This document shows, one piece after another, positions 52,905 to 61,715 of a stretch of 64,000 nt of DNA; position 1 is the first letter of the stretch, and the number at the start of each line of letters is the position of its first letter. Below the pieces are notes generated by a model. It was not told where the DNA came from and made no database searches. It saw only the letters and a list, made by a program, of their open reading frames with translations. This stretch comes from CAYQNU01 sp964419055. Lineage in GTDB: Bacteria > Bacteroidota > Bacteroidia > Flavobacteriales_D > Parvicellaceae. A program made the translations under genes and the position numbers. Where the stretch lies: positions 94,826 through 158,825 of the forward strand of contig CAYQNU010000010.1 in the NCBI GenBank assembly GCA_964419055.1. The letters are read 5' to 3'.

Positions 52905-55121
52905 ATGGCAATTATAAGCAAAATTAGAGATAAGTCAGGTTTAATCGTATTTATCGTAGGATTGGGATTAGTACTTTTCATCATTCCATTTGATACCATT
53001 TTACAAAAATTTGGTGGTGCTGGTGAACAACCTATGGGAGAAATCAACGGCCAATCAATTATTGACACAGAATGGAAGTTTTCTGAAAATGTTCAATTTG
53101 AATCAGATAAAATTAGAAGTAGTAATCCTGGTTACAGTTTTACAGAAAAAGACATTGTTGACATTGAAAACAGTGTTTGGGGTAGAATTATTTCTGACAC
53201 CTTATTACAATTGGAATACGCAAAACTTGGATTAAGAGTAGGAAGCAAAGAATTGAATGACGTTCTTATTTTTGGAGAGTACACTTCATCAGTAATTCGC
53301 GAAATTCCTCAATTCAATATGGATTTTGGAAATGGTCAAAAGATGTTTTTAAAAGACTCAGCTATGTCTTATTTCAGAAATGAAGCGCTTAAATTGGAAG
53401 CGCTTAAAGGTAATGAAAAATCATTTCAAGAAGCACAAATGTATTACAACTGGACCTTACCAATTACCAATGCACGTCTGAAAGAAAAATATCTTGCAAT
53501 GATGCGTTACGCAGTTATTGGTAATAAAATAGAATCTCAACGTTTACATAAAGAGCAAAACACTTCTGCTGAAATCTCTTATATTTTCCTAAACTATATG
53601 GACATAGCTGATAGCTTGGTAACGGTTACAGATAAAGATTTAAAAGCATATTATGAAAAACACTCTAATGAAGTGAAATATAAAAATGATGGTGATGTAA
53701 GAGGTTTTAAATATGTGTTATTCCCAATCAAACCATCGGAGAAGGATTTAAATGAATTGAGCACTAACTTAAATGGTTTGAAAGAAACTTTTAAGACGGC
53801 AAAAAATGATACAGCCTTTTTAATTGCTAACGCAGCGTCAGCCAAGCAGTCTGCTCAATCTATGGACATTCTTCCAGAAAAACCATACGAACCAGGAAGC
53901 AGTCAATTTCCTATTGATGTGGATTCTGCCATCATCAAAGGCTCTAAAGGAGATGTGATCGGACCATTTTTACATATGAATAATTCTAAAATGTTGCTTG
54001 TAAAAGTGATTTCAGCAGAAAACAAAAAAGAAACAGAAGTTCGACACATTTTTCTAACTAAAAAAGGAACCGATGAAACCTTAAATGCTCCTATTTCAAA
54101 AACAGCAGATAGTTTAGCAACTATTTTGAAAGGCGATAAATCAAAATTCGCGCAATTAGCACTTCAATTTAATCAAGATAAATCGTCTCCAAACGGTGTA
54201 ATTAGAGTTGATTCAGCAAGTAGCAATCAATGGGGTGAGGCATTCAAAACAGCCGCTCTTTCAAACTCTGTGGGTTCTGTATCTGTTGTAACTACAGATA
54301 TGGGATACCATGTTATGGAAGTTATGGAACGTGGAGAATTTAAATACAATAGAATTGCTATTGTAGATAAAGATGTAGTACCTTCAAAAATTACACGTCA
54401 ATCTTTAGAAGAAAATTTAGTGTTACCTTTTATTACTAAATTAGAAAAAGGAGATTCTACAATTGAAAAATTAGCTTTAGCGAATGGTGTTATGGCATCT
54501 GAATTACCTCGTATTTATTTAGCAAATCCTACACAAAGTATGTCGCAAATAGGATTTAGTATGGATATCATGACTTGGGCATTCAACAGAGAAGTTGGAA
54601 GTGTATCTGATGCAATTTTAGTAGAAGGAAACAACTTTTTCGTTGGTCAGATTACCTATGCAGCAGCAGAAGGAGTTCCTTCTTTTGAAGCCGCTAAGGA
54701 TGATATGAAAATCGAAGTTTTAAAAGAGAAAAAAGCTGAATATGTAAAAAAACTTATAGGCGAATCAAAATCATTAGAAGAAGCTGTGGCCAAATTACCG
54801 AAAGCTCAAATTCAAATTGGAAAAGTAACTCTTGCTGATAATTATTTAGCTCCAGGTCAAAATGATCCAGTCGCAGTGGCACATGCTTTTGTTACTAAAG
54901 AAGGAGCGACATCTAATTTGGTTGTTGGTGATGCAGGAGTTTATATGATTAAAGTAAACAAAAAAGCAGTATCTACTTTAGCTGAAGATTTAACTGCACA
55001 ACGAAATGAAATAACTGAAAGACATAGAAATTCAGTTGACCAAGGTTATATCATGGCGTTATATAGAGCTGCAGATGTGAAAGATTGGAGAATGAAAAGA
55101 AAAGTTACAATGGCAAATTAA
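52905..55121 (+). CDS. PpiD-like membrane-anchored peptidyl-prolyl isomerase / SurA-N chaperone
   Basis: 738 residues from ATG 52905; the frame is open 23 codons upstream but those read as leader. One N-terminal membrane helix (~10-30, SGLIVFIVGLGLVLFIIPF), a SurA_N-like chaperone domain (GRIISDTLLQLEYAKLGLRV; EYTSSVIREIPQFN), a PPIC parvulin domain at ~370-480 (EVRHIFLTKKG; GDKSKFAQLALQFNQDKSS; TDMGYHVMEVMER) and a further chaperone region. It assists folding of outer-membrane and secreted proteins in the periplasm. It ends with a terminator. Confidence 0.9.
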   Translation: MAIISKIRDKSGLIVFIVGLGLVLFIIPFDTILQKFGGAGEQPMGEINGQSIIDTEWKFSENVQFESDKIRSSNPGYSFTEKDIVDIENSVWGRIISDTLLQLEYAKLGLRVGSKELNDVLIFGEYTSSVIREIPQFNMDFGNGQKMFLKDSAMSYFRNEALKLEALKGNEKSFQEAQMYYNWTLPITNARLKEKYLAMMRYAVIGNKIESQRLHKEQNTSAEISYIFLNYMDIADSLVTVTDKDLKAYYEKHSNEVKYKNDGDVRGFKYVLFPIKPSEKDLNELSTNLNGLKETFKTAKNDTAFLIANAASAKQSAQSMDILPEKPYEPGSSQFPIDVDSAIIKGSKGDVIGPFLHMNNSKMLLVKVISAENKKETEVRHIFLTKKGTDETLNAPISKTADSLATILKGDKSKFAQLALQFNQDKSSPNGVIRVDSASSNQWGEAFKTAALSNSVGSVSVVTTDMGYHVMEVMERGEFKYNRIAIVDKDVVPSKITRQSLEENLVLPFITKLEKGDSTIEKLALANGVMASELPRIYLANPTQSMSQIGFSMDIMTWAFNREVGSVSDAILVEGNNFFVGQITYAAAEGVPSFEAAKDDMKIEVLKEKKAEYVKKLIGESKSLEEAVAKLPKAQIQIGKVTLADNYLAPGQNDPVAVAHAFVTKEGATSNLVVGDAGVYMIKVNKKAVSTLAEDLTAQRNEITERHRNSVDQGYIMALYRAADVKDWRMKRKVTMAN

Positions 55122-55150
55122 GCTTGTGACTTTAAAAAATATATAATTTT

Positions 55151-55177
55151 AAAAAGGAGGTTTAGGCTTCCTTTTTT
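55151..55177 (+). terminator. terminator of the PpiD-like gene
   Basis: AAAAAGGAGG (55151-55160) pairs with the GCTTCCTTTTT arm, T-rich 3' end. Confidence 0.75.
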
Positions 55178-55307
55178 GTTTCTAGGTACTTCATTAAATA
55201 GATTTGAACTAGATCTCTTATTCCGATTCCATGGATAGCACATCAGGTTATTAAATCCTCAAAGAAATAAAAATAGCTCAATCATTTCTTTATTCAAAAT
55301 AATCTCC

Positions 55308-55315
55308 TATCTTTG
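55308..55315 (+). promoter_or_regulatory. -7 box TATCTTTG of the tRNA-Leu gene
   Basis: TAnnTTTG match 46 nt ahead of the tRNA; no clear -33. Confidence 0.5.
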
Positions 55316-55360
55316 CACTCCGTTTTTGGCAAAAGAGACAAAAATTTCATTGAAATAATC

Positions 55361-55442
55361 GCGGATGTGGTGAAATTGGTAGACATGCCAGACTTAGGAT
55401 CTGGTGCCGCAAGGTGTGTGGGTTCGAGTCCCTCCATCCGCA
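55361..55442 (+). tRNA. tRNA-Leu (anticodon TAG)
   Basis: The acceptor stem GCGGATG pairs with CATCCGC plus the discriminator A; the anticodon arm is CCAGA-CTTAGGA-TCTGG, giving anticodon TAG; a long variable arm (TGCCGCAAGGTGTG) is typical of class II tRNAs; the T-loop is TTCGAGT. CCA is not encoded. It reads CUN Leu codons. Confidence 0.95.
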
Positions 55443-55458
55443 CAAACAAAGAAAATTA

Positions 55459-55492
55459 ATGGTGTCACGCCAACCGTGTGACACCATTTTTA
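55459..55492 (+). terminator. terminator after tRNA-Leu
   Basis: ATGGTGTCAC (55459-55468) with GTGACACCAT (55478-55487), perfect 10-bp stem, then TTTTTA. Confidence 0.85.
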
Positions 55493-55522
55493 GTTTAATG
55501 ATAAATCATCAAGAATTAAGTT

Positions 55523-56875
55523 ATGAATATTGAACAAAAAAACATCGATGAGTTAAATGCCATCATCACTGTTAAAATTAACCCTGAAGATTACCAAGAA
55601 AAATACGATAGCTCAATTAATAAGCATCGTAAGGAAATGAAAATACCTGGATTTAGACCCGGCCATGTGCCTGCCTCTTTAGTAAAGAAAAAATATGGAC
55701 CATCTATTTTGGCTGATGAAATTGATAAAATTTTAAATGAAGCATTATTTAATCACATTCAAGAAAACAAATTGGATGTTTTAGGTCAACCGTTACCAAA
55801 AGAAAATGAAAAACCAATTGATTGGTCCAACCCTGTTGATATGGAATTTTCTTTTGAAATTGGACTTGCTCCTCAATTTGAAATTGATTTATCAAAAAAA
55901 ACAAAATTCACTTTCAACAAAATTAAAGTTGATGAGACTTTAGTTAACAAACAAATTGAAGATTTTGCAAGAAGATATGGTAAACTAGCCCCAGTAGATA
56001 TCAGTGAAAAATCGGATATGATATGGGCTACTTTTACTGAATTGGATGCAAACGATAAAAAGTTGGAGGGTGGATTTACACATAGTTCAACTGTATCTAT
56101 TGAATTTACTGAAGATGAAAAAGTAAAAGCAAAATTAATTGGCTTAAAAGCAGGAGATACTCTTATTATTGACCCAAAAACAATTTCTAGAGGTGAGGCA
56201 GATATGGCTGCGATGTTGGGAATTACCAAAGAAAGAGTTGCTGCTTTTACAGGCAATGTTGAATTGAAGGTAACAGAAGTAAAAAGATTACACTTAGCTG
56301 AAGTTAATCAAGAATTAGTTGATAAAGTATACGGTGTAGGCGAAGTAGATGGAGTTGATGCTTTTAAAGATAAAATTAGAACCGAATTATCTCAAATGTT
56401 TGTTAAAGATAGTGACCGTTTATTTAAAAGAGATTTAGCGGATACTTTAATTGAAAAATTGAACTTATCACTACCAAATGACTTTTTGAAAAGATGGATT
56501 GTTGCTTCTAACAAAAAAGAAGTTACTATGGAACAAGTGGAATCTGAATACGACCAATATTCTTTATCCTTAAAATGGCAACTAATCGAAAATAAAATTA
56601 TTAAAGATAATAACATTAAAGTAGAAGCCGAGGAAGTTATTGAATATACCAAAGAGCTTATGGCTATGCAATATGCACAGTACGGTATGCCTGCTCCAGA
56701 GGATGATGAATTGACTAAAGTAGCTAAAAAGGTTCTTGCTAATCAAGAAGAAAGCACTAAGATATACGAGAATTTGTATGACATGAAAGTAATCAACTTC
56801 CTAAAATCTACTGCTAATATTGAAGAAAAAGAGCTTTCTTATGATGATTTCGTAAAACACGCTCAAAAAGCATAA
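55523..56875 (+). CDS. tig: trigger factor
   Basis: 450 residues. The ribosome-binding signature is in KEMKIPGFRPGHVPASLVKK (~38-57, GFRxGxxP). The PPIase-like domain follows at ~150-240 (EKSDMIWATFTELDAND; LIGLKAGDTLIID), then the long C-terminal chaperone arms (FKDKIRTELSQMFVKDSDRLF). It shields nascent chains at the ribosome exit tunnel. Lone gene between two terminators. Confidence 0.95.
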   Translation: MNIEQKNIDELNAIITVKINPEDYQEKYDSSINKHRKEMKIPGFRPGHVPASLVKKKYGPSILADEIDKILNEALFNHIQENKLDVLGQPLPKENEKPIDWSNPVDMEFSFEIGLAPQFEIDLSKKTKFTFNKIKVDETLVNKQIEDFARRYGKLAPVDISEKSDMIWATFTELDANDKKLEGGFTHSSTVSIEFTEDEKVKAKLIGLKAGDTLIIDPKTISRGEADMAAMLGITKERVAAFTGNVELKVTEVKRLHLAEVNQELVDKVYGVGEVDGVDAFKDKIRTELSQMFVKDSDRLFKRDLADTLIEKLNLSLPNDFLKRWIVASNKKEVTMEQVESEYDQYSLSLKWQLIENKIIKDNNIKVEAEEVIEYTKELMAMQYAQYGMPAPEDDELTKVAKKVLANQEESTKIYENLYDMKVINFLKSTANIEEKELSYDDFVKHAQKA

Positions 56876-56905
56876 TTTTAGAAACACGATAACTATTTGA
56901 ATCAC

Positions 56906-56913
56906 TATATTTG
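56906..56913 (+). promoter_or_regulatory. -7 box TATATTTG before thiL
   Basis: TAnnTTTG match 49 nt upstream of the thiL ATG; it overlaps the start of the tig terminator. No clear -33. Confidence 0.4.
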
Positions 56914-56950
56914 AGGCTGTTAAGAATTCGTTTTAACAGCCTCATTTTTA
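56912..56950 (+). terminator. terminator of tig
   Basis: TGAGGCTGTTAA (56912-56923) with TTAACAGCCTCA (56933-56944), perfect 12-bp stem, followed by TTTTTATTTA. Confidence 0.85.
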
Positions 56951-56962
56951 TTTACGACAACT

Positions 56963-58006
56963 ATGGAATTTGAAGCAAACCAAAAAAAGAATATTAATGA
57001 CTTAGGTGAATTTGGTCTCATTAGCCATCTTACAGAATCGATTGAATTGGTCAATTCCAGTTCAAAGCTTGGTGTGGGTGATGATTGCGCCATAATTCAA
57101 TTCGATAATAGGCTTACCGTTGTTACTACTGATATGTTAGTAGAAGGTATTCATTTTGATTTGGTTTTCACCCCTCTCAAACATTTAGGATATAAGGCTG
57201 TGGTAGTTAACCTCAGCGATGTATATGCCATGAATGCATTACCACGTCAAATCACTGTTTCATTGGCTATTTCAAGTAAATATACATTAGATGCTATTGA
57301 AGAAATTTATAGCGGAATACGATTAGCTTGTGAACTATATGGAGTAGATATTGTTGGTGGCGACACCACATCAAGTCTATCTGGCTTGGTAATCAGCATT
57401 ACCGCCATTGGTGAGGTTGAAAAAGAAAAAATTGCCTACCGTTCTGGAGCAAAAGAAAACGACCTTTTGGTAGTAAGTGGAGATTTAGGCGGAGCATTTA
57501 TGGGGTTAACCTTACTGCAACGAGAAAAAGAGGTATGGAAAGATAATCCAAATATGCAACCTGATTTAGACGGAAATGATTATGTATTGGAACGTCAAAT
57601 TAAACCAGAAGCACGTAAAGACATTATACAATTATTGGCTCAAATGCAGGTGGTACCCACAAGTATGATTGATATATCTGACGGACTTGCCTCAGAAATT
57701 TATCATTTGTGCAAAGCCTCAAACGTGGGTTGTAATCTGTATGAAGAAAAAATTCCGATAGACCCAATGACCTACAAAACAGCACGTGATTTTAATCTTG
57801 ATCCTACGGTTTGTGCTTTAAGTGGTGGTGAAGATTATGAGTTGCTCTTTACCATTTCTCAAACAGATTTTGACAAAATCAAAGGTAATCCAAACTTGAC
57901 CGTAATTGGACACATGACCGAAGCGGTTACAGGTGTTAATTTAATCACTTCAGGAGGATCTGTTGCTCCTTTGAAAGCCCAAGGTTGGGATGGATTGAAA
58001 AAGTAA
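56963..58006 (+). CDS. thiL: thiamine-monophosphate kinase
   Basis: 347 residues, full length. Motifs: GVGDDCAIIQFDN (~37-49, phosphate/Mg site), TTDMLVEGIHFDL, GYKAVVVNLSDVYAMNA, VDIVGGDTTSS and IDISDGLASEIYHL with LSGGEDYELLFT. It phosphorylates thiamine monophosphate to thiamine diphosphate. No other thi genes nearby. Confidence 0.96.
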   Translation: MEFEANQKKNINDLGEFGLISHLTESIELVNSSSKLGVGDDCAIIQFDNRLTVVTTDMLVEGIHFDLVFTPLKHLGYKAVVVNLSDVYAMNALPRQITVSLAISSKYTLDAIEEIYSGIRLACELYGVDIVGGDTTSSLSGLVISITAIGEVEKEKIAYRSGAKENDLLVVSGDLGGAFMGLTLLQREKEVWKDNPNMQPDLDGNDYVLERQIKPEARKDIIQLLAQMQVVPTSMIDISDGLASEIYHLCKASNVGCNLYEEKIPIDPMTYKTARDFNLDPTVCALSGGEDYELLFTISQTDFDKIKGNPNLTVIGHMTEAVTGVNLITSGGSVAPLKAQGWDGLKK

Positions 58007-58009
58007 CAA

Positions 58010-58042
58010 AAAAGAGCTATGCATTAACAACATAGCTCTTTT
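58010..58042. terminator. bidirectional terminator between thiL and the SprB-repeat gene
   Basis: AAAAGAGCTATG (58010-58021) with CATAGCTCTTTT (58031-58042), 9-nt loop; the A and T runs on each side let it serve both convergent genes. Confidence 0.85.
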
Positions 58043-58053
58043 ATTTTAACTTC

Positions 58054-60339
58054 TTATTTTTGGATTACTAATTTAAATGTTTTATTAGAAATTCCATTTA
58101 ATGTAACCAAATATACACCGTTACTTAATTCGTTGTTTAATTCAAAAGTTTGGTAATCAGTTGATAATATCGTTTTATATACTATGCTACCACTAATATC
58201 TTGGATCAACATTTCAAAGTGATTTTCAATTAAAGAATTTAATTCAACAGTGAATAAACCATTACTTGGATTAGGGAAAATATTAAAATCAAATGTGTTT
58301 TCATTTTCCGCTAATGAACTTGTTGTACTTAACGTAACACACGAAGAGGTAACAGTACAACCATTTATATCGGTTGCTTGAAAAGCATAGTCCCCAGCAC
58401 AAGCATTACCTAATGTAGGTTGTGTGCCCATTGAAGCTTGAGTAATACAATCCATCCAATTATATACATACCCTGGTGTTCCTCCCGTAGCAGTACCCAC
58501 CAAAACTCCATCACAAGAACCAATAGAACTTACATTAACCGAAATGGTAGCTGCCACTTGAATTGCAGGTGGTTCAACAATTGAAACATTCATATAACTT
58601 ATGCATCCATCACTACTAGACACCGTCAATGTCGTTGTACCACCACATAAACCTTGCAAATAAGCCGAAGAAGTAAATGTAAAAGGAGAACCTGTAAAAT
58701 TGCCTGAAACAATATAAGGCAATTGTCCTCCAGAAGCAGCTATTACCAAAGTTCCATCGCACGTTCCATTGCACGATGCTGGTGTATGTTGAAACTGTGT
58801 TGTAACCAAATTGCATCCACTATTACTTCCCACAGTTACTGTTGGATTGCAAGTAGTACATCCATTAGCATCCGTAACACAAACTTGATAGGATCCTGCA
58901 CAAAGATTTCCCATTGTACCTGTTGGCTGCCCCATTCCATTCAATGTGTACGTGTAAGGTGCTGTCCCTCCAGTTGCTGTAGCTGCAATTTGGCCATCAC
59001 AGGCTCCTGTCGAGCTTTCATTTGTTGGGCTAGCTGTTAATACCAAAGGTGAAGGTTCTGTAAAAACCATCGTATATTGAAACACACACCCATCAGCACT
59101 GGTTACACCCACAATTTGAGGACCCGCACAAAAACCTGATAAGGTTGTTCCGGATGTAAACGTAACAGGTGAATTGGTGAAATTACCTGAAACAACATAA
59201 GGTGGAGTTGCGCCCGTTGCTATTAAAAAAGCCGAACCATCACAGGCTCCATTACAAGTTATGTTTTGTTGTTGCACAGAAGTTACTGCAAAGGTTGAGC
59301 AGTTTACCCCACTATTACTTCCCACAGTGACAGTTGTATTGCAAGAAGTACATCCATTAGCATCCGTAACACAAACTTGATAGGATACTGCACAAAGATT
59401 TCCCATTGTACCTGTCGGCTGCCCCATTCCATTCAATGTGTACGTGTAGGGTGCTGTCCCTCCAGTTGCTGTAGCTGCAATTTGGCCATCACATGCTCCT
59501 GTCGAGCTTTCATTTGTTGGACTAGCCGTTAATATTAAAGGTGATGGTTCGGTAAAAACCATCGTATATTGAAACACACACCCATCAGCACTGGTTACAC
59601 CCACAATTTGAGGTCCTGCACAAAAACCAGACAAGGTTGTTCCGGCTGTAAAAGTAACAGGTGAATTGGTAAAATTACCTGAAACAACATAAGGAGGAGT
59701 TGCGCCCGTTGCTATTAAAAAAGCCGAACCATCACAAGCTCCATTACAAGTTATGTTTTGTTGCTGTACAGAGGTTACTGCAAAGGTTGAGCAGTTTACC
59801 CCACTATTACTTCCTACAGTTACTGTTGGATTGCAAGTAGTACATCCATTAGCATCTGTAACACAAACTTGATAAGAACCTGCACATAAATTTCCAAAAG
59901 TAGAAGAACCTTGACCTACTCCACCATTAATAGAGTACATAAAAGGACTTGTCCCTCCGGTAACCAAAGCGACAATCTGACCATCACAAGCACCAATTGT
60001 TGTTTCATTGGTTGGATTAGTGGTAAGAATCAATTGTGCTGGTTGAGCAATAGTAACAATTACGGGTACAGTCTGATTTAGTGCATCCGTAACTAAAAAA
60101 GTATTCGTACCAGCACAAATTCCAAAGAGGGTTATACCAGAAGTATAGGTTTGAGGAGCATTTGCAGCAGGTCCTGTAATGATATAAGGTGGTTGACCAC
60201 CTGTTGTAATGATAAAAGCTGTACCATCACATATACCATTACAACTGGTGCTTGTTTGTTGCACTGCAGTAGAAGCGAGTTGTGAAAAAGAAGTAAGATG
60301 AATAAACAAAATTACAAATAGGGTAGATAAGGTTTTCAT
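58054..60339 (-). CDS. SprB-repeat protein with T9SS type A sorting domain
   Basis: 761 residues. Signal peptide (LSTLFVILFIHLTSFSQ). About seven to eight SprB-like repeats of ~80 residues, each with a CNGxCDGxAxxxxTGGxxPYxxS opening and a GxCAGxxxxxVTDxxGC ending; each repeat is Cys-rich. The C-terminus (FDFNIFPNPSNGLFTVEL; GVYLVTLNG; FKLVIQK) is a type A T9SS domain. SprB of Flavobacterium johnsoniae is the gliding adhesin with similar repeats; this much shorter protein is a relative in its repeats, probably a surface adhesin. Two 164-residue units are almost identical (see the repeat feature). Confidence 0.9.
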   Translation of the reverse strand: MKTLSTLFVILFIHLTSFSQLASTAVQQTSTSCNGICDGTAFIITTGGQPPYIITGPAANAPQTYTSGITLFGICAGTNTFLVTDALNQTVPVIVTIAQPAQLILTTNPTNETTIGACDGQIVALVTGGTSPFMYSINGGVGQGSSTFGNLCAGSYQVCVTDANGCTTCNPTVTVGSNSGVNCSTFAVTSVQQQNITCNGACDGSAFLIATGATPPYVVSGNFTNSPVTFTAGTTLSGFCAGPQIVGVTSADGCVFQYTMVFTEPSPLILTASPTNESSTGACDGQIAATATGGTAPYTYTLNGMGQPTGTMGNLCAVSYQVCVTDANGCTSCNTTVTVGSNSGVNCSTFAVTSVQQQNITCNGACDGSAFLIATGATPPYVVSGNFTNSPVTFTSGTTLSGFCAGPQIVGVTSADGCVFQYTMVFTEPSPLVLTASPTNESSTGACDGQIAATATGGTAPYTYTLNGMGQPTGTMGNLCAGSYQVCVTDANGCTTCNPTVTVGSNSGCNLVTTQFQHTPASCNGTCDGTLVIAASGGQLPYIVSGNFTGSPFTFTSSAYLQGLCGGTTTLTVSSSDGCISYMNVSIVEPPAIQVAATISVNVSSIGSCDGVLVGTATGGTPGYVYNWMDCITQASMGTQPTLGNACAGDYAFQATDINGCTVTSSCVTLSTTSSLAENENTFDFNIFPNPSNGLFTVELNSLIENHFEMLIQDISGSIVYKTILSTDYQTFELNNELSNGVYLVTLNGISNKTFKLVIQK
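58818..59801 (-). repeat. 492-bp direct tandem duplication inside the SprB-repeat gene
   Basis: 58818-59309 and 59310-59801 each encode a 164-residue double SprB unit; only a handful of residues differ (for example Ala/Ser, Leu-Ile/Val, Val/Gly, Ser-Cys-Asn-Thr/Thr-Cys-Asn-Pro). The DNA copies match base for base over long runs, so duplication or gene conversion is recent. Confidence 0.9.
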
Positions 60340-60391
60340 AGTATTTTAATCAATTTATTACTTAACGAAAAAATACTAAAAGGTTGCCTCA

Positions 60392-61696
60392 CTATGAATT
60401 GATAATCTCTTCCTTCATTTTTTTAAACTCCCCATATTGTGCTTTTAAGGGATCATTCGGCTTCAAACTATTGTAAGCCATTCTACCTTTCGTTTTGAGC
60501 CACAATATCCAATAATGATAAGCTATTGAGCTACACACCATAACCGAAATCAGGTAATAAATCCAATAATAATTATCGGTAAAAAGCGCGACTAAAAGGG
60601 TTTGAATACCCCAAAAAATAGCAAAAAACACCACGCTCAAGGCCATTTTCATGGAGCTGTGAAATTGCAAATCTTTAATTTTCTTCTTAACAAATCTAAC
60701 CGGTAAAATGTAGGGCACAAAACTATTTATGGCTCCAAAAAATGCTAGAGGAGCCAATAGCACTAATAAAATCCAATTTAAACTGGTTGAATGCCGCTCT
60801 TTGGTAAATAACCAATACCTTAATCCTTTTTTCTTAATTGTAGTAGAAAAACGAACCATAGTGTCATTTAAGTCGTGGGTTCCATTATTCTCCAACCAAT
60901 CTTCTGCTTTAGCTATAAATTGTTTTTGAGCCGAAAACTTGTCTTCCAAATCATTACTTCCCTTTACATATTTTACCCGAATGTCTTCGTCAAACATTAA
61001 CATCATTTCGTGAATGAAATCATAGTATTCTGTTTTTCGTATATCGATAATTAAATCAGACATTTTATCGTGCAACATGTGGGTTGTGGTATTGATGTCT
61101 AATCCTGAACCTTGTTTCAACCATTCAGCGGCATCAATAGGTTCCCCGAAATTGATCACCAATTCGGCTCCCATATTATATAAATTGCTATAATTCAATC
61201 CAACAGGTACAATCTTCACATCCAATTCAGCACCGTACTTTTTCATTGCACCCAACGCAATACGAGCAAATCCTTTCTTTAATGGTCGTAAGTTTTTTAA
61301 TTTACCGTGATTACCCTCTGGAAAAATAATAATCGGACGGTTTTTTGAAAGTATATCATGACATCTATTAAAAACAGCTACGTTGGCATCTTTAGTATCT
61401 ACCCCATCCCGCTCACGATAGATTGGAAGCATATTGATACTATCAAAAATCTTGGCCACCAATTTTTTCTTGAATACATCTGCTCTAACCAAATAATAAG
61501 TAGGTTGATTTAACTTCACCGCAATCATTACGGGATCCATAAAGGCATTTTGATGATTGGAAGCAAATATGATGGGCTTGTTCTTCGGTATGTTCTTTTT
61601 CCCAATAACTTTATGTCGTTTGTAAAAAGTACGAATTCCAATAAATACAATCAAATAGCCCAAAGCGTATGTCCATGTCCAATTTTTTATTCTCAT
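60392..61696 (-). CDS. 1-acyl-sn-glycerol-3-phosphate acyltransferase family membrane protein
   Basis: 434 residues, longer than bare PlsC (about 240). N-terminal membrane helix (WTYALGYLIVFIGIRTFY), acyltransferase motif I FASNHQNAFMDP (HX4D), motif II IYRERDGV, motif III IIFPEGNHGKLKNLRPLKKG, then VKIVPVGLNYSN. The C-terminal ~150 residues add two to four membrane helices (LLVLLAPLAFFGAINSFVPY; LSVVFFAIFWGIQTLLVALF; WIYYLISVMVCSSIAYHY). It transfers acyl chains to lysophospholipids in the inner membrane; exact acceptor not known. It lies 19 nt downstream of pheT. Confidence 0.88.
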   Translation of the reverse strand: MRIKNWTWTYALGYLIVFIGIRTFYKRHKVIGKKNIPKNKPIIFASNHQNAFMDPVMIAVKLNQPTYYLVRADVFKKKLVAKIFDSINMLPIYRERDGVDTKDANVAVFNRCHDILSKNRPIIIFPEGNHGKLKNLRPLKKGFARIALGAMKKYGAELDVKIVPVGLNYSNLYNMGAELVINFGEPIDAAEWLKQGSGLDINTTTHMLHDKMSDLIIDIRKTEYYDFIHEMMLMFDEDIRVKYVKGSNDLEDKFSAQKQFIAKAEDWLENNGTHDLNDTMVRFSTTIKKKGLRYWLFTKERHSTSLNWILLVLLAPLAFFGAINSFVPYILPVRFVKKKIKDLQFHSSMKMALSVVFFAIFWGIQTLLVALFTDNYYWIYYLISVMVCSSIAYHYWILWLKTKGRMAYNSLKPNDPLKAQYGEFKKMKEEIINS

Positions 61697-61715
61697 ATGA
61701 AGGTGGCTTTCTAGA

